From: Camillea tinctor
Lineage: Eukaryota; Ascomycota; Sordariomycetes; Xylariales; Xylariaceae
Reading direction: 5' to 3'
Assembly: GCA_022578605.1 (NCBI GenBank)
Contig: MU394085.1
Location: 186,001-250,000 of the forward strand
DNA: 64,000 nt
In this document: positions 34,274-48,101 of the stretch, piece by piece
How positions within the stretch are numbered: the first letter of the stretch is position 1
Layout: each line of letters opens with the position of its first letter
The notes under the pieces: model-generated
What the model was told of the DNA's origin: nothing
The model's input: only the letters and a program-made list of their open reading frames with translations
The model's database searches: none
Position numbers and translations under genes: made by a program

Positions 34274-35436
34274 TTACTCACTTCACGTCACCTTCCCGAC
34301 TATAGCCCATCCCAGCTTACCGCATATATATCCCCTTCACTCTACTCTACCCTACTCTACCCTACCCTCCTCCATATCCTCCTATCCTCCCCCATCCCAT
34401 CCCATCCAACCCTCAAACCACCACACTCATCACTTTACATTTCACGCAAACAACATGTTTTGTTTTATTCATCTTTATATGTATGCTATCCATGTAATTT
34501 TGAATCTTTAATTTTTATTTTCAAATTTTATTTGTATTTTTAATTTTCCCCCAATATTTTTTTTTAGATAAGTAGGTGAAGTAGGTATTCTTTTCCTATT
34601 ATCCATTAATTTCAAACAATGATCCCGCTACCCATAAGCCAAGCCTAAATTCCCCTCGAGCCTCAACAAAAGATAAAGAGACTAATCGCCGGTCTTATGC
34701 TTATTTGATATAAGGAAAACGTGAGGGGGAAATATATGGAATAGGATAAGGGTAGGGTAGGGTAGGTCAGGGGAGGGATGGGTGGTTTCTTTTCTTTTTT
34801 TTTTCCTTTTTTTTTTGGGGGGGGGGGAGGAGGATAAAATATTTTTTTGTTTGCACGTTCTAAAATCTTATTTCGTCGGTTGAAAGACTCCTCCGATACT
34901 CTAACAGGCTTTCTCCTTTCTTTACCTCCCTGAACTCCCCTATCTCTCCTACCTAATATTCCCAACAAAGGGTTATTGCACACATCTCATCCCCACCCTC
35001 TTTACCCCTTCTTTTCAACTCCCACTTGAATATTTGGGTTCTGATCTCTTCTTTCTTCCTGTTTCTTTCTCGATCTTGAGAGGGGAAAATGATTTTTCCG
35101 GTGTGCCAGTGCATAATTGGGGGTTTGTGTGGTGTGTAACCTACCTAACTACCTACCTATCTACCTATACTATAAAACCGTACCCCTTATTTTGCGTTCC
35201 ATCATAATACCCAAGCACCTCCCAGAAGACTGACCGATTCCTAACATCATTGCGGCATCTCGATTGAGTGCTCCATTTCTTCATTAATTTAGGAGTTGAC
35301 GACGCATGCTCGCATATGCATCTATTCCCCCATCACAATTAGCACGGTACCTCATCTTCAGTCTCAACCGTGATCTTCTAGCCTCGTGTAGCTGGGTTGA
35401 TTGAAACAACTTCACTACCGATAATAAAGCAAACTT

Positions 35437-38400
35437 CTAGCTAGCGCCGCCATTAGGAACACCAGGTATTCCTTGAGCGTTCTGTGTAGCGTTTTGCGCT
35501 GCCTGGGCTGCCAGCTGCATAGCGGCTTGGGCGTTTGCTTCTGCTTGATGAACGGCCGTCTGGATAGTATTCTGCTCATCGGGTGAGAGGTGTGCTGTGA
35601 GACTACTGTAGTACTGTGGGTTTTCTTGTTGTAATTCTGAAATTAGTTGCGTTAGTAACCACAACTCTTGTGGGGGGGTTATCCATTCCAGTGACAACTT
35701 ACTCATGAGCACGCCTCGGAAGAGCTGGTAAGGCTCAATCTTATCTAACGGTGACTCGAGCAAGACACTGTCCTCTCCGAGTTCATCATCGGAATCTTCA
35801 TCACCCCGATACTGGTTCTGGATTTGGCTAAATTTCTGGGCCTCCTCATTGAGGAATTCAAGATAGGCCGTGCTTTCATCTCGAGCATCGTTCTGCTCTT
35901 CTTCCGGGCCTTCCTCTGCGTTCCAGTTGGCATCGTCATCACCCCACTCGTCCTCATCTTCATAGTCATAATTATTCGCGTCGAATGTAAAGTCATCTTT
36001 CAATGCCTCTTCACGATTTTTCATAGCCGCCGGCAAAGACTTGAAGAGTGACGTTATACCCTGTAGAAGTCGTGGCCATCCGGTGGAGACACTCGCGGGG
36101 ATTTGATCTGGTTGGAGGCTTAGCAGGGAGGCGATGGCGACGATACATAGCTTTTTGTCGTGAACTCGGGTAAAGTGGTCCATGTTTCCGAACCACAGAC
36201 TGAAAAACTTATTTGTCCAACCCTTGGATTCCAGGACCGCAAGCGTCAATACCGGGTTATAGTAGGTGGCGTTGATAACCATCTCCATGAGGTGAATCTT
36301 GTATGACTTGACCTTCACGTCGTTGCCATTAAGCACCATCATAGCCATAGCAATGAATCCGGTCACGGATTGGTCAATGTGTCCACGTAGACTCAGCATC
36401 ATAGCCTCGGCAAGTTTGCATGCACAAATACGATCAACGCCTCCGACCTTGGGGTCCTGGAACATATCTTGGACCATCGAGTATAAAGCCCCAACATACT
36501 CTGGCTTCTGGGTCAACTGCGGCACGCCGTACTGAACGAAGTTGTCAAGGGCTGGTAACATATCCTCTAGGTATAGTTCTGCCCCAGACTTGAAGGTAGA
36601 ATGAATGAGCTCGAACGCTTGCCACATCGTAGGGGAGATGCTCTTGGCCGCAAATGTACAGCTATCGATAATCTCGAACACCTCATTATACAGATCTATA
36701 TATTCAGTTGAGCGGTGGAAACCTTTTATGTCAGGGGTGGTTTACTTACCGTAAAGCTTATTCTCCAGAGTAACCTGGATTACAGGCATCAGGACAGCCT
36801 CGATGTGCAAGAGAACATCTGGGGTGCTCTCCAAAGTAAGGATAAGCGTCCCGATGGTCTGGAGCACACCGAGTGCCGTGATACTCTTGTCATCCAGGTA
36901 ATCGCCATAATCATCATCGCCATTCCTCGTATCGTTCTTTTCTAGGAGTTCGCGCACGATTCGGAGGTACGTGTCTCTGAGTTGTTCGCTCAGAGCAACA
37001 GCAAACGGCGTTAGCTCGGCAGCGAAAACCTCGACAAAATCTTCCATCACATTAGCGAGTGCGTCAATGTCACACTCGTTAGCTAACTTCAACAACTGCT
37101 GCATGATGGTAGGGATGCTCTGTTGCATGCTGATCCGGATAGCATCATGACGAATCAGAGGCTGAAGAGCCAGCGCCGCAGTAACCCTGACCGGGAGATC
37201 GGTATCGGCCATGCAATCTAGTATGTGACGGTATACAATAAGCAGATTGTTCTGGTCCTTGAAGTTGAGCTGCTCAAACTTCTCGATGGTGTCGCAAGCA
37301 CGGGCGCGCAGGTAACCCTGGGGGCTCTTGAAATCAGGGAAGACGTAACGGACTAGGAAGTATTCAACCTGGTCGGCGATGGGGCTCTTCTTGCCGAGAA
37401 GAACGGGTGCCAGGGTACCAATCATCCTCAGTGCGCCCTCTTTCGCAATGTGATTCTTCTTATCCTCGGGAGCCTGCTCGTACTCGTTCACCACCGAATT
37501 GATAAACCCGAGCAGCTCGAAAGTCTGCTTCCTTCGAGCCTTGGTCAGGGTAACGAGGAAATTGGTGGCCGCCACATCCGGAGCGGAAACCTCTTCGTAG
37601 AAGTTTAGTTTCCTGTGAAGATATTCCTCGGGCTGATCTTCAAACTTCTCGACGTCGTCGTTACTGAGACACAATACTGGGAACACTAAGTGCGTGACCA
37701 GGTTACTCAGATGTGGTCTCATCAGGTTCCACATAGACTTAGGCCGACAGCATTCATCGAGGAAAACGAGAGTATAGGACAAGCAAGGCTTGCTCAGCCA
37801 GGCAGTTTTCGATACCCACTTCTCGATCTCTTGGAGGTAGTGCTTAAGGATCTCGGGTGCGATGGTATTTTCGAACTCCTTGGCAAACCTGGTAGTGTCG
37901 TCGGTTTTGGCGGTGGCGGCTTGTGGGTTTCCGTGCCTATAAGTAACTGGTTAGCTATTTCACGAAGCCTTGCCGGTGGCTAGACGACAAAGAGTTATAG
38001 GAGAACGGCTGACCTGATCCAAAGCCGGTTAAGGTTGAAGTATGCCCATTTCTTTGCCTTCCACCAATGATGACGTTCCCGATCATCGATATCTTCAGCC
38101 ATGGCAGAGGCGGGTATCGATTTCGAAACCGTGTGTAGGAATATGGTACACCATCCGATGTTGACTTCGTGTTGTCTGAGGAAGGTGGAAAGCTCGAGCT
38201 GGCGAGTTGGTCAGTCACAGGACCACATAGTCACACATCATCACGCAAGCCGTGGACCTACCCATGTAGCGTGTTTGTAGGCCTTCAGCGCAATATGTAG
38301 CATCTCCCCAGCCTCGTCACTCTCCTGATTCACTAATTCATTGCAGACCTGCTGGAGCCTTGGGAAGCTAGCCTCGACGATCTTGTCGAACTCGACCCGG

Positions 38401-39485
38401 CCGCTGTCCTGGGCACCCTTGAATCGATAGGCGCGGCATGTGACAAGGAGACATTGTAAACCGGCTAGAACGGAAGGGGGGTCGTTTGCGTGCAGCAACT
38501 GAAGGGTCACATCCATAAAACTGGGCCATTTTCCGGGGAAATCGAAATGCAAGATGCGCTGGATGGATTGTAGCAGCTGCTGTCGGACGGGGCCACTCGA
38601 GGCAGCGAGAATGGGAAGAATCCGGTCGCGAAAGCGCTGTTTCTCTTCCTCCGCTATGAGGGGGTCATCTGGGTAGTGGTCACTCCGGGACCAGCCTCGA
38701 TTCGTCCGATTTTTGAGATAAATAACAGCTGCAAGAAATTGTTAGTAGTCAACGAGACGGAGGATCTAAGAGTGACGAGGGGAAGAGGAGAAGAGATGGA
38801 GGAAAGAAGGAGATGGAGGGGTAGAGGGGTAGAGGGGCTGAGGGGCTGAGAGAGGGATAGATATTTCAGGTAAATAATGGCAATGGTGAAAGTAGTAGTG
38901 GGGGGATGGTAAGGACGATGGTGAGAAAGAGAGTGTGGGCAGGAGGTGACCATGATCATGGTTATAGTTATAGTTATAGTTGTGGTTGTGGTTGTGGTTG
39001 TGGTCCTCGTCATAGTCATGGTCATGATCGTGATGACATTAAAGGAAAAAGACGTACTTGATAGGCGAACAGAGTCATCAGGCTCAGCGGTCAGAATATC
39101 GAGCAGGACATCGAGAAAACCTGCATGTCCCTCGGCCTAGATTCAAAGTATAAATTTATATAGTAAGCATAACGGACCAACGAGGTTAGGGTAGTGATGG
39201 GAAAGATATATATATATAAGAGAGAGAGAGCGGGTGTGTGAGTGTAAGTGTGCAGATCAGGCAGGGTGGAAATGGAGACGGCGCATGGCATAGCATGGGG
39301 ACTCGAGGCGGATCATATATGATAATAATAATAATAAATGGTAATGTGATGTACTGGGTGGAGGTGGAGCGGTATAGGTATAAGGTATAGCGAACCTGCT
39401 TGAGTTCGAGCTCGGCAGCTCGTCGCACATTGGCATCGGGAGAAAGAGTGCCAACGACGCGACTTCTGATGGCCTCGGCATTCAT
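35437..39485 (-). CDS. sxm1: Importin-beta family karyopherin, Sxm1/Nmd5 (importin-7/8) type, 6 exons, about 1088 aa
   Basis: This is a nuclear transport receptor that carries cargo through the nuclear pore under Ran-GTP control; yeast relatives are Sxm1/Kap108 and Nmd5/Kap119. Exons 39485-39396, 39136-39058, 38728-38262, 38198-38014, 37936-36750 and 36695-35437 join in phase. The N-terminal Ran-binding part reads ANVRRAAELELKQAEGHAGF, then SVRLSTVIYLKNRTNRGW. HEAT-repeat helices follow throughout, including HFDFPGKWPSFMDVTLQLL, the FLxEDVEKFEDQPEEYLHRK-like block and DFKSPQGYLRARAC, typical of this subgroup. A very acidic stretch near the C-terminus (YEDEDEWGDDDANW) is also typical, and the protein ends in an Ala/Gln-rich tail. 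Introns 1 and 2 (259 and 329 bp) are unusually long and contain simple repeats; the other three are 54-77 bp. No damage is seen. Which of the two yeast paralogues it corresponds to cannot be settled from sequence alone. Confidence 0.93.
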
Positions 39486-42400
39486 GATCTCAGCAACTAC
39501 CAGAAAATTGACTCGAGAAGAAGGAATATAGTATCCAGCTGCTTAAGTTGGAACTGCAGAGCTCGTAGGCAGCCGAGGTCTTGTTGTTGGCGGTGGTTCT
39601 GATAACTGACTATATCAGTTGGCGGGGGAGGAGGAGGAGGAGGAGGAGTAGCAGTAGCAGCAAAGAATATAGGAGCAAAGACTTGGAATAGTTCGTCGGC
39701 TAAGGATATAGTTCTGATTCCGGATCTCCCTGGTCTTTGGTTATGACTCTGGCTCTGGTAGTAGTGGTGTTGCTACTAGTTACCAATGTAATGGTAACGG
39801 GCTGAGCAGTGGATGATGGGTTTCGGTGAAGGCCCGTCGACGGGTCACGAATCATCGAGGTTAGGGGGGGTCGGTAGTCAGACGCACAAGCGTTGTGGAC
39901 GACAACGTCGAGTACGATTTTTGTTGGTCTCGAAGAGAGAGAGAAAAAAAAGGATGTTGTAGTGTAGATTGATAATAAAAAAATTATTAGCTAAATTGGC
40001 GGGGCATAACCACCACTATTTAGTGTTGGTGTGTGTGGTGTGTGGTGTGTGTGTGCGTGTGTGTGCGTGTAAGGTGGTGCTAAAAAAGTTACTTGGGGAC
40101 TTGGGGACTTGAGGACTTGGGACTTGGGACAAGGTGGAGGGTAAAAAGGTTAGTAGTAAGTAGCAAGGTAAAGTTAAAGTAAAAGTACACACTGACGACC
40201 CGGCACAAGGACAGGACAGCAAAACATCCTTTACTTTTGCTATCGCCTATCCGCTGCACAACGGTGGCTTGATACCTAAAAAAGTGGCTCGGACTTCAGG
40301 CTTAGGCTTAGGCTTAGGCTACTACTAATCACTAGGTTACCTACTACGAGGTGTACTTTGTCTGTTTACCGCCTTCCTTACTTACTACACCTATCAATCG
40401 TCTTCCTTCCCTTCCTTTCCAATGCCAAAAAAAACTATCAGGTGAGCCTGGCAGAATATCTAAATATGGTCTAGTGTAATTCCATTAGAGGGACCTTTTT
40501 TGCTGAAATGTTGTGCACCTTTAATAGGGCAGAACACATTTCTAGCTTAGTTTCTTAATGGTTTCTTTTTTGGTTTATATCCCCCTCCCCTTCATCCTTC
40601 TTCCAAGGTTCACTCCACCATGACATAACCCCTCCTCGTTAACGGTCACTCCCGTTATCTTTTTCTTTTATCATGTTGAACCCTTGTTATACTTCATATT
40701 GTCTGTTTAAATCTGAATGCTAGAGCCAGTATTGCTACTTTTTACGTGATTTTCTCTTTTTTTTTGTGATTTTTTTATTTATTTAGACAAGTTGTGAGGA
40801 ATAGATGCATGTATTTGATCCTTAGACCTACATGACCGGTGGTATCCATGTGCCGCCACAAAACACTTGTTGTGGTGACCTAGAATGATTTTGAATCGTC
40901 CGGGCTACATTTCATCATCCCTTCTCTCAAATCCTTAACAACTACCATAACTGCAACTTTATAACTAACCATTCAGTCAACAAGAAAATAAATAAATTGA
41001 CGAAAGGGATACAACTATCTAGACCACTAAACTGTCCTATATGCAGTGTACCTTAGATCAATTCCAATCCATGTTTAGGGTGTAGTGGAAGCAGAATTAC
41101 GTCAGCCTACCGATAACAAATGGTATTCTACACTATCAACAACCCCTGAAAGCTACTTGAATCATAGGTACCAGCCAAGGTTTACCCATTCCCGATCATC
41201 GAGGAACCCGAACCTTAAATAAGTCTTATCCAGTCTTTCTAATACCTACCTAGGTACACCAATGTCAATAAAGTTGATATATAGGCGATTTAAGGAAATG
41301 ATAGAGACGAAGTGAAGAGGGGAAAAAAAAGAAAAAGAAGAAGAAAAAAGTCAATCAATTGAATTTGAACGAATCAATTAAGTTAGTGTGCAAGTAATGG
41401 CAGGATTTGCAGCCACTCAGACTATTTGTTCGGTAGGCCAATCACATCATGTACTCGATTTAAGGGTGCGGCATGGAATTCATGCATTTCCATCCAATTC
41501 CATCCCATCATTGTTCCCATCATTGTCGAGTGCCTGCCACGTTTATTTAACCCCTCGTGCGCAAAGAAAGTTTCGGTAGTGCTACCAGTGCTACCGGTGC
41601 TATGTATCTATGTACCAATGCTATGTACCTAACCAATGTAACTTTCTTTGTTCTGTTTTCTCTTAACATGTTCCCAACCCCTCCTTCTCTCTTTCTCTCT
41701 CCCTCAACCCCCTTTTAGGGAGGTCATGTTTAAACATACTATGTAGGAGTCAATAAGGTCTGTCTTATGTAACAACCGTGCTACTCTAACCTATCAAGTA
41801 ACCATAGGAGACTCTTATTCTACGTAGCCAATCAACAACTTCAATATTTTCTTCTATATACACACATACCTAGGTACATATATATATATATACTTGGGTA
41901 GATCACCTGAACCTAGGTTCATGTTATACAAAAGGGGTTAAAACTCGATTTTATTTCCAATGGCATGAAGAGTCTATTAAAACCTTTTTATTATTATTAT
42001 TATTTTTTTTTTTTAAATAAAACACTTCAATATCACAAGGGTAGTTTCAAATATTGAATAACCGTGGAAACCATAATTATGATGCATTGCCCTCTCTCCC
42101 TCTCCCTCTCCCTTTCCCTCTTCCCCCTGCCCTACCCTGTCTGGTTGTCCCCTCCCGGAGAAAGCAGTCGATGTTTGAATCCGTTTAACCCAAGTTGAAA
42201 AGAAACCAAGACATATCATGCATTCATTCTAACCCAAGCTTGCTTAGTCCTCCGGCCGCCCGCACTTAACTCACATAAACCAACCTCCTCCCCTTCCCTT
42301 CCTGCTTCCAACCCTACTTATCTACCTACCTACATAGTAAGTTAGCAGCATTCCGAGAGAAAACCCAAGGTTGTTGAGACTCCACAACTCGCCGGCTCGC

Positions 42401-45400
42401 CAATAGGATACGCCCCGGGGTTTCAACTTAGACATCCGGCTGGTGCATACATAATGTGAACATAATGTAGACACATTACATACTCGGATAAATACTTTCT
42501 AGTATGTGCCAGACATGCTAAACCTGCCTGGCTTCCCTAGTGAGTAGTTTACTCGTAACATTGCAAACTGAGCGTACATACCTACTGAACCATGCAAACA
42601 GGTGATAATACGACCTGCCCGCTGGGATCGACATCTCCACATGCAGTAAACCGCAGTGCACCCTCCAGTCTGGTCTGTCTCTACCTGTGATTTATCCCAT
42701 TGTCCATACTCATCAACTCAACCTGCTTCCCCTCCGGGCGGCACTGTTATAAATACTTCATCTCCGCGACATTACACGATTCACAAGTCGGAACCCTACC
42801 TTTACCCCCTTTTACCCCTTTCATCTGAATCTTTGGTACTACGATTGAGGGACAAAAAAGCAGACACCTCAAACCTACCTTCGACTCCTTACCTACCTAT
42901 CTAACTACTCCGATCGCCCCGCAACTTAAAGTGAAACATTGAGGAGTGATTTCACGCCATTCTAGTGTAGTAATGAGGTTAGGCAGAGGGGGAAGTAATC
43001 AGACGGACTGATACTTTCCCACCGTAACGAGATAGATAGCACTCGCCGAAAATATTTCCCCCTTTTCGATGTGGTGATCATGTTCGTATATAACACATAT
43101 CCTACAGACTAACGATAAAGATTTGAAGATGATATCACCCATTCATGCACTTAAAGACTGCCAGTTTAAATGCAATAAATAGGTATATATTATGATTCAT
43201 GAGTTACCATACGTAATATGTGTGCATTGGTGGTGTTTACTTTGCAAGCCTGGCACTACAGTCGCCGTGGTGACCCTATCTGCCTCTATTACACTTATAC
43301 GTAGTCCTATAGCCTACACGCATATGCACATATATAACACACATATATAGGGCTATGTAATCATATCGGGCAATGTTAATATAGGTGAGCTTATAGTTAC
43401 TATCACGGGGCCCTAGTAAGAACTCAGGTAATTACGATGTTGTTGTGCGGGGGACTAGAAACTACGACTACATGCGGTACCCATACATGTACACAAAAAC
43501 ACTCTCTTGTTCCATGTACCTTCTGATCTAAAACCTCTGACAGTTACCCTAGGCCTATGCGTCTTCACATGCTGCTTCTGTATCAACACTAGATAGATTC
43601 CTCGCCTCCCCCTCTCCCTTGCATCATAGTCGTCATCACCTCAACAGCTGACAGATAAAATCTTGAATATCATCGAGCCAGGGAGGGGTATTAAAGGCAT
43701 AAAATCTCATTCCAGTTATCACAATTGCTCTCGTGTTCTCATTTTCCTAGAGAAAGACAAGAGGGTTTATGTACAGATAACTGTTGAAGTCCCATGACCC
43801 CTTACCTACGTCATCTCACCTCTCCGTTTGTACGTATCGTATTCCACTTCCCCTTCCTTGAAATATTCGATCTAATACGAGATCCAGATTCATCCACCCA
43901 TAGTAAAGGGGCAACGGCCTATTTCGGGTATGACCTATATCAGCACCGTTCCGCTCCGCGGCCAAGGAAGCGAGAGGACAGGCCTGGCGAGTCCCAAATC
44001 TCTCACATGATCCAAGTCCATCATCACTTGGCCCTTTACCTCTCAGCTTCCTCGAAACATTCTTGGTCCCTTGGCTTGCTTTCTGGCCTCTATATTCCGA
44101 GAAAAGGGGGGGGTGGTGCGTCACGTAATGGTTATTCCAGCGCCCCCCAAGGGCGAAAGAACGTGCTAGGCTAGAAAACATTACAGAGCTACCTAACTAA
44201 CAGATCTTTTCCGTAGATACCTTCACCTAAACAGTGATTCTTACCGTATCCCCTTCCTCCCTGAATGAGTAGTTCTAAAAAAAAGGCTGTAAGGCGAGGT
44301 TTGACGAGTTCTATATACAGGTGCCACGAGTCCAATCCTTGAACATACGGGTAGGACACTTCAGGAGGACCTTAAAGAAATGGCATACCCAGTTTCTGTT
44401 TCAAGACAATTTGCTGCAAAAATAAACTCGAGACGTAAGCTATTCCATCATGGTGTCTATATATACATACTTTGGTACCAACCCCCTCCCAGCCCATATA
44501 CAGCAACAATATAGTGTTAGATGAGTAAGGGGAATATGCGCAACAGAATGAGAAAGACGGGAAGCAAGCGGTTACCATTGGAATCGTAATAATCGCTACA
44601 TCTCTCTCCGAAAGGAACGCAAGCCGTCCGCAACTCCTTTACACCTAATTCACAATGGGTGCCCGTCCCATAGCACCATCGACACCGTATCTCCAGCTCC
44701 TAGCCGTTGACATAGAGGGTGTTGGTGGGAAACGCATCGTACATGCGAGCATGCGGTATACCCGCCCATCTCGATTAATTAACCAGAAAAAAATACGAGC
44801 GACCCAGCCAGCTCATAAACAATCGTTCAAAAAGAGAGGGAGAAAAGGAGTAAGAAAGGGGCGTTCGGCGGCAGCTAAGAGAGAAAGGAGAGGCAGTGAA
44901 GGAGCGACGGGGGATAGTCTCACAACTCAATAACCTACCTACCTGTCTAAACTAATTCCAACCCAAACCCAACCGACAACCCACCGTAAAGACATCCAAC
45001 AAACCAAGAGGCGTAGAACGAAATCCAGGATTGCAAGGAAAAAGACACCTTCCATTCCTGCTCCATGCCTCTTTTCACATTTCTCCCCCCTCCTTCCGGT
45101 CTTCTCCCCCTCTCCCTACACACACACACACACAAGCACGCACAAGCACGCACCCCCGTCCTCCTTACCCAGCCCTAGCAATCAATCGATCAAGCACCAC
45201 ACATCCGCGCCCTAACGTCATAACATTTGACGGGCCTAGGTTAGAGGGTGGAAGACATACGAGCGGGCGGAAAGCAATAACACCAAATGCCCCTCCCCCT
45301 TTCTCCCCTCCTACTTTCTCCCCTCCCATTCTCCCCCCCCAGAACGGACGTGATACACACTCTAACACACAGCACACAGCCTAAGGTAAGTCCTCTCTAT

Positions 45401-45415
45401 ATATATCTCTCCCTC

Positions 45416-45466
<51 letters not shown>

Positions 45467-46230
45467 GGCATGCTACATCTCAACCCACAACCCAACACCA
45501 ACTCTCTCCTCCCAGTACAAGTTTCCATATTCGCAAACACCCGATCCACACACCCTACCTAATAATTCCTAACAACCCATCTACGTCTTTACACATACGT
45601 GCATTATACACATAGAAGGAACATGGTATTGTATATCAACCCCCCCCTTCTCCCCCATGGAATGTATGATATGGCAAGACAAACACCAACCCAATCTCCG
45701 AGGGGCCAACCGCATGAAATAAGTTATACCCCCCGTTAACACACCAAGACCTAGGAGCTTAAGTCTAAGAAACACGGCAGACATATCGTTACACTTTACA
45801 GCAGTACACATGCTCATTACACTGGACAGCAGTAACTGTGCAGACCATTCTTTACGAAACTGAGCAAGAGCGACGTCGACATAATGAACCCCAACTCGAA
45901 ACCCCCCATCAATTAAAAACCCCCATGAACTAACACGGCAAAGCCAAACCAAAATACAATCTTATTTTCTATCTCCCGCAGTAATCTCTGTTTCTCTAAC
46001 CCATTCCCATTCCCGTCCCCTATCCTCCCCATCTAACCACAGTAGACCGACCATGACAAGAAACCGACAACACAATACAACTCCACGACCCTCAAGGCCG
46101 TATAATACAGAACCATATACCTCAAGCAACCTCCACATGACCCTCCATTCATATACAGCAGCCCACACCATACCATGTTCCCCCCTATAGTCCCTATGGC
46201 AGTTAGCACCCAGATTAGGCCACATTGGCA
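39486..46230. other. Long gene-poor region with microsatellites
   Basis: About 6.7 kb directly upstream of the karyopherin gene carries no supported gene. It holds a GGA repeat (39627-39647), GT-type runs (40026-40072), four tandem GGCTTA-like units (40297-40320), A/T blocks (40740-40790 and 41980-42020), TACCTAGGTA words (41247 and 41867), a CTCCCT tract (42090-42120) and a GT microsatellite (45432-45458). Overlapping frames of about 120-126 codons on both strands at 43794-44181 have no motif and no splice partners. Confidence 0.55.
45432..45458. repeat. GT microsatellite
   Basis: A (GT)n run of about 13 units follows directly after a TA run. Confidence 0.9.
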
Positions 46231-48101
46231 TCCCCTAGTCCGATGAGGGCATCATCGTCATCGAGGGTCAACTCTATTGGACTTACAGAGAAGCAAAGGA
46301 CGAGAGAATAAAATCAAAAAAGGGTAGCCGGGGGGGATTAGAAACAGGGTAAACAAAAAGAGCAAAGAACGAGGTAAGACCACTACTGACAATAGGCGAC
46401 CTATGGGAGGTCGGCGTGTCCTAGATTTTTCTCCTGGATTCCAATTCTGTGTTGTGGCTTTTCTGTCGTCGTCCTCGGTTGAGTGAAGTGTGATCATGCG
46501 GGTCCATCCAGATAGTAGGTAAGATAATATGGTTTTGGCCAAGCGGTCTTCCTGGTAAATACTCCTCTTGATAAAAGGACTTAGATGGTCTTTCATCACG
46601 TTCAAAGCGGAATGATGACATTGATGATGCCGGCAAAAAAACGACAGCGCTGCTGATGATCGTACAAACATAGGCAAGTCCAGATCGAGTGATTATCCTG
46701 GGTAAAGTTGTATCCGTGGCAAACTCAACAAATCCAAGTTGTTCCAAGGAGTAATCAAGTCCGAGTGCAACTAATTGCGATTAGTTGAAACAACCGGGAG
46801 CAGGTTGGCTCTTTCTGAATGCTGCCGGGAGAGGAAAGTCCTTGGACATAGAACGCAGTCACAAATGCCCAATACTGTCACGTGATCAAACTGTGCAGGA
46901 AAAATATGGAAAATTCCGGGACGGAGGTATGGATGTCTTACCATAAGGCTGTATAAGTCAGGGTTGATCTGACCAGTAACAAACTTTTTATCAATCTTAT
47001 TCAGATCGAAACTTCCCAACGGCGAGTTTTCTCTGATGGAGAGAGAAATCCAGTTTGCAGGAATCATCTGGTTTGTCTGTAGATCCAATCTCAGGTATGG
47101 CCATCCTTGGGTTTTGCTCCATTTGGGGTCTGTAAAAATCCATTGGGTTTCCATTGTGGGCTTCCTGGGGTGTGACTGTCCATCTGGGAAATGATTCATG
47201 GGCCTTGCTCCATTGGGGAAATCCATGGAAAGTTGCCTGTTTGTCAGTAAGAACATGAAGAGAGCTTGTCAAATCCACGGGCGAGATGCCAGGCAAGAAG
47301 ATATGAGAGAGTTGATGAAAAAATCCTTCGCAGAGGTTGGCATAGGTATATATACAATCCGTCCAGTGCTCACCTTGCTGTCCGGATCGCAAGCCCTGTT
47401 TTATTAGCAAAAATTCGATTCCAGCATCTCACCAAATTGTTCATCCATGACCGGCCATGGAACCTTTAAAAAACCCCGGAATTTTTGAACAGAAACAAGT
47501 AGCCTCCCCACTGGCGGGCTGGATCCGGACAGCAAAGTCGACGTGGGAATAATCCATATGAGGATACTAACCAAGATAATCTTCTTTTCCGAGCCAACCA
47601 CCAAAACTGGATTGAAATGCGCAGAATAAATAGAAAATAAGATGGGAAAGAAAAAAAAGAAAAAACACTGATCTTTGCACGAAAAAAGAAGCCACGCATA
47701 AACAGTGACCAGTCGGCTGGCCCCAACCACCATGCAGATCGTAACAATTCCACCGTACTAATGCGCCGTATCCATTCTGGTCAAAACAAAAAATCATGTG
47801 CGGAATAATCGTAGCAAGGTGGTCCATCATCCAGGTGTGTGGAAATATGATGACAATGGTCCAGGTCATAAGGTCCGGTAGCATTATTCAAAAAGTCGTG
47901 TACTTGCAACTCTGCAAGACTTGTTTGTCCGCAAAATTCAAAACCAGGTCTATCCTTTGGATGTAAAAAATTATTCCGGAAGAGGGACCATGACTGAGTG
48001 TTGGAATCCAAATCCCCGGGGGTATGAAATAAATAAGAATCACAGGGAAGAAACTCCGTCTTCCAAAGATTAGGACTCCATGAAGGCGCCTCGGTGGACT
48101 A
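46231..48101. other. Unexplained block of overlapping minus-strand frames
   Basis: This 1.9-kb block differs in texture from the simple-repeat DNA around it. It has several overlapping minus-strand frames of 95-160 codons (for example 47256-46771 and 46747-46421), none with a motif I recognise. A 14-bp inverted repeat, TTGCTGTCCGGATC, lies at 47375-47388 and 47522-47535. It could be a degraded transposon or a lost gene 3' of the RfeG-like locus. I could not identify it. Confidence 0.4.

Larger units (their letters stand above)
30862..35436. other. Long intergenic region with simple repeats
   Basis: About 4.6 kb has no gene I can support. It contains a 19-bp direct duplication (32817-32854), an AT dinucleotide run followed by an AG run (34223-34273), TCC/CCCAT pyrimidine-rich repeats (34340-34410), a T-rich block (34490-34565) and a poly-T/poly-G patch (34790-34830). 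A 146-codon Pro/Ser/Thr-rich plus-strand frame (33721-34161) looks like low-complexity translation and is not called. Confidence 0.55.

Noticed and set aside
40290..40322. GGCTTA tandem units as an interstitial telomere repeat
   Set aside because: The unit is GGCTTA, not the fungal telomere unit TTAGGG (complement CCCTAA), and only four units are present.
43794..44181. Overlapping frames of about 125 codons on both strands
   Set aside because: Neither strand shows a domain or conserved pattern, and the two overlap almost fully, as in non-coding DNA low in stops.
47375..47535. 14-bp inverted repeat TTGCTGTCCGGATC as ends of a small transposon
   Set aside because: The arms are short, there are no flanking duplications, and the 130-bp interior has no features, so chance cannot be excluded.
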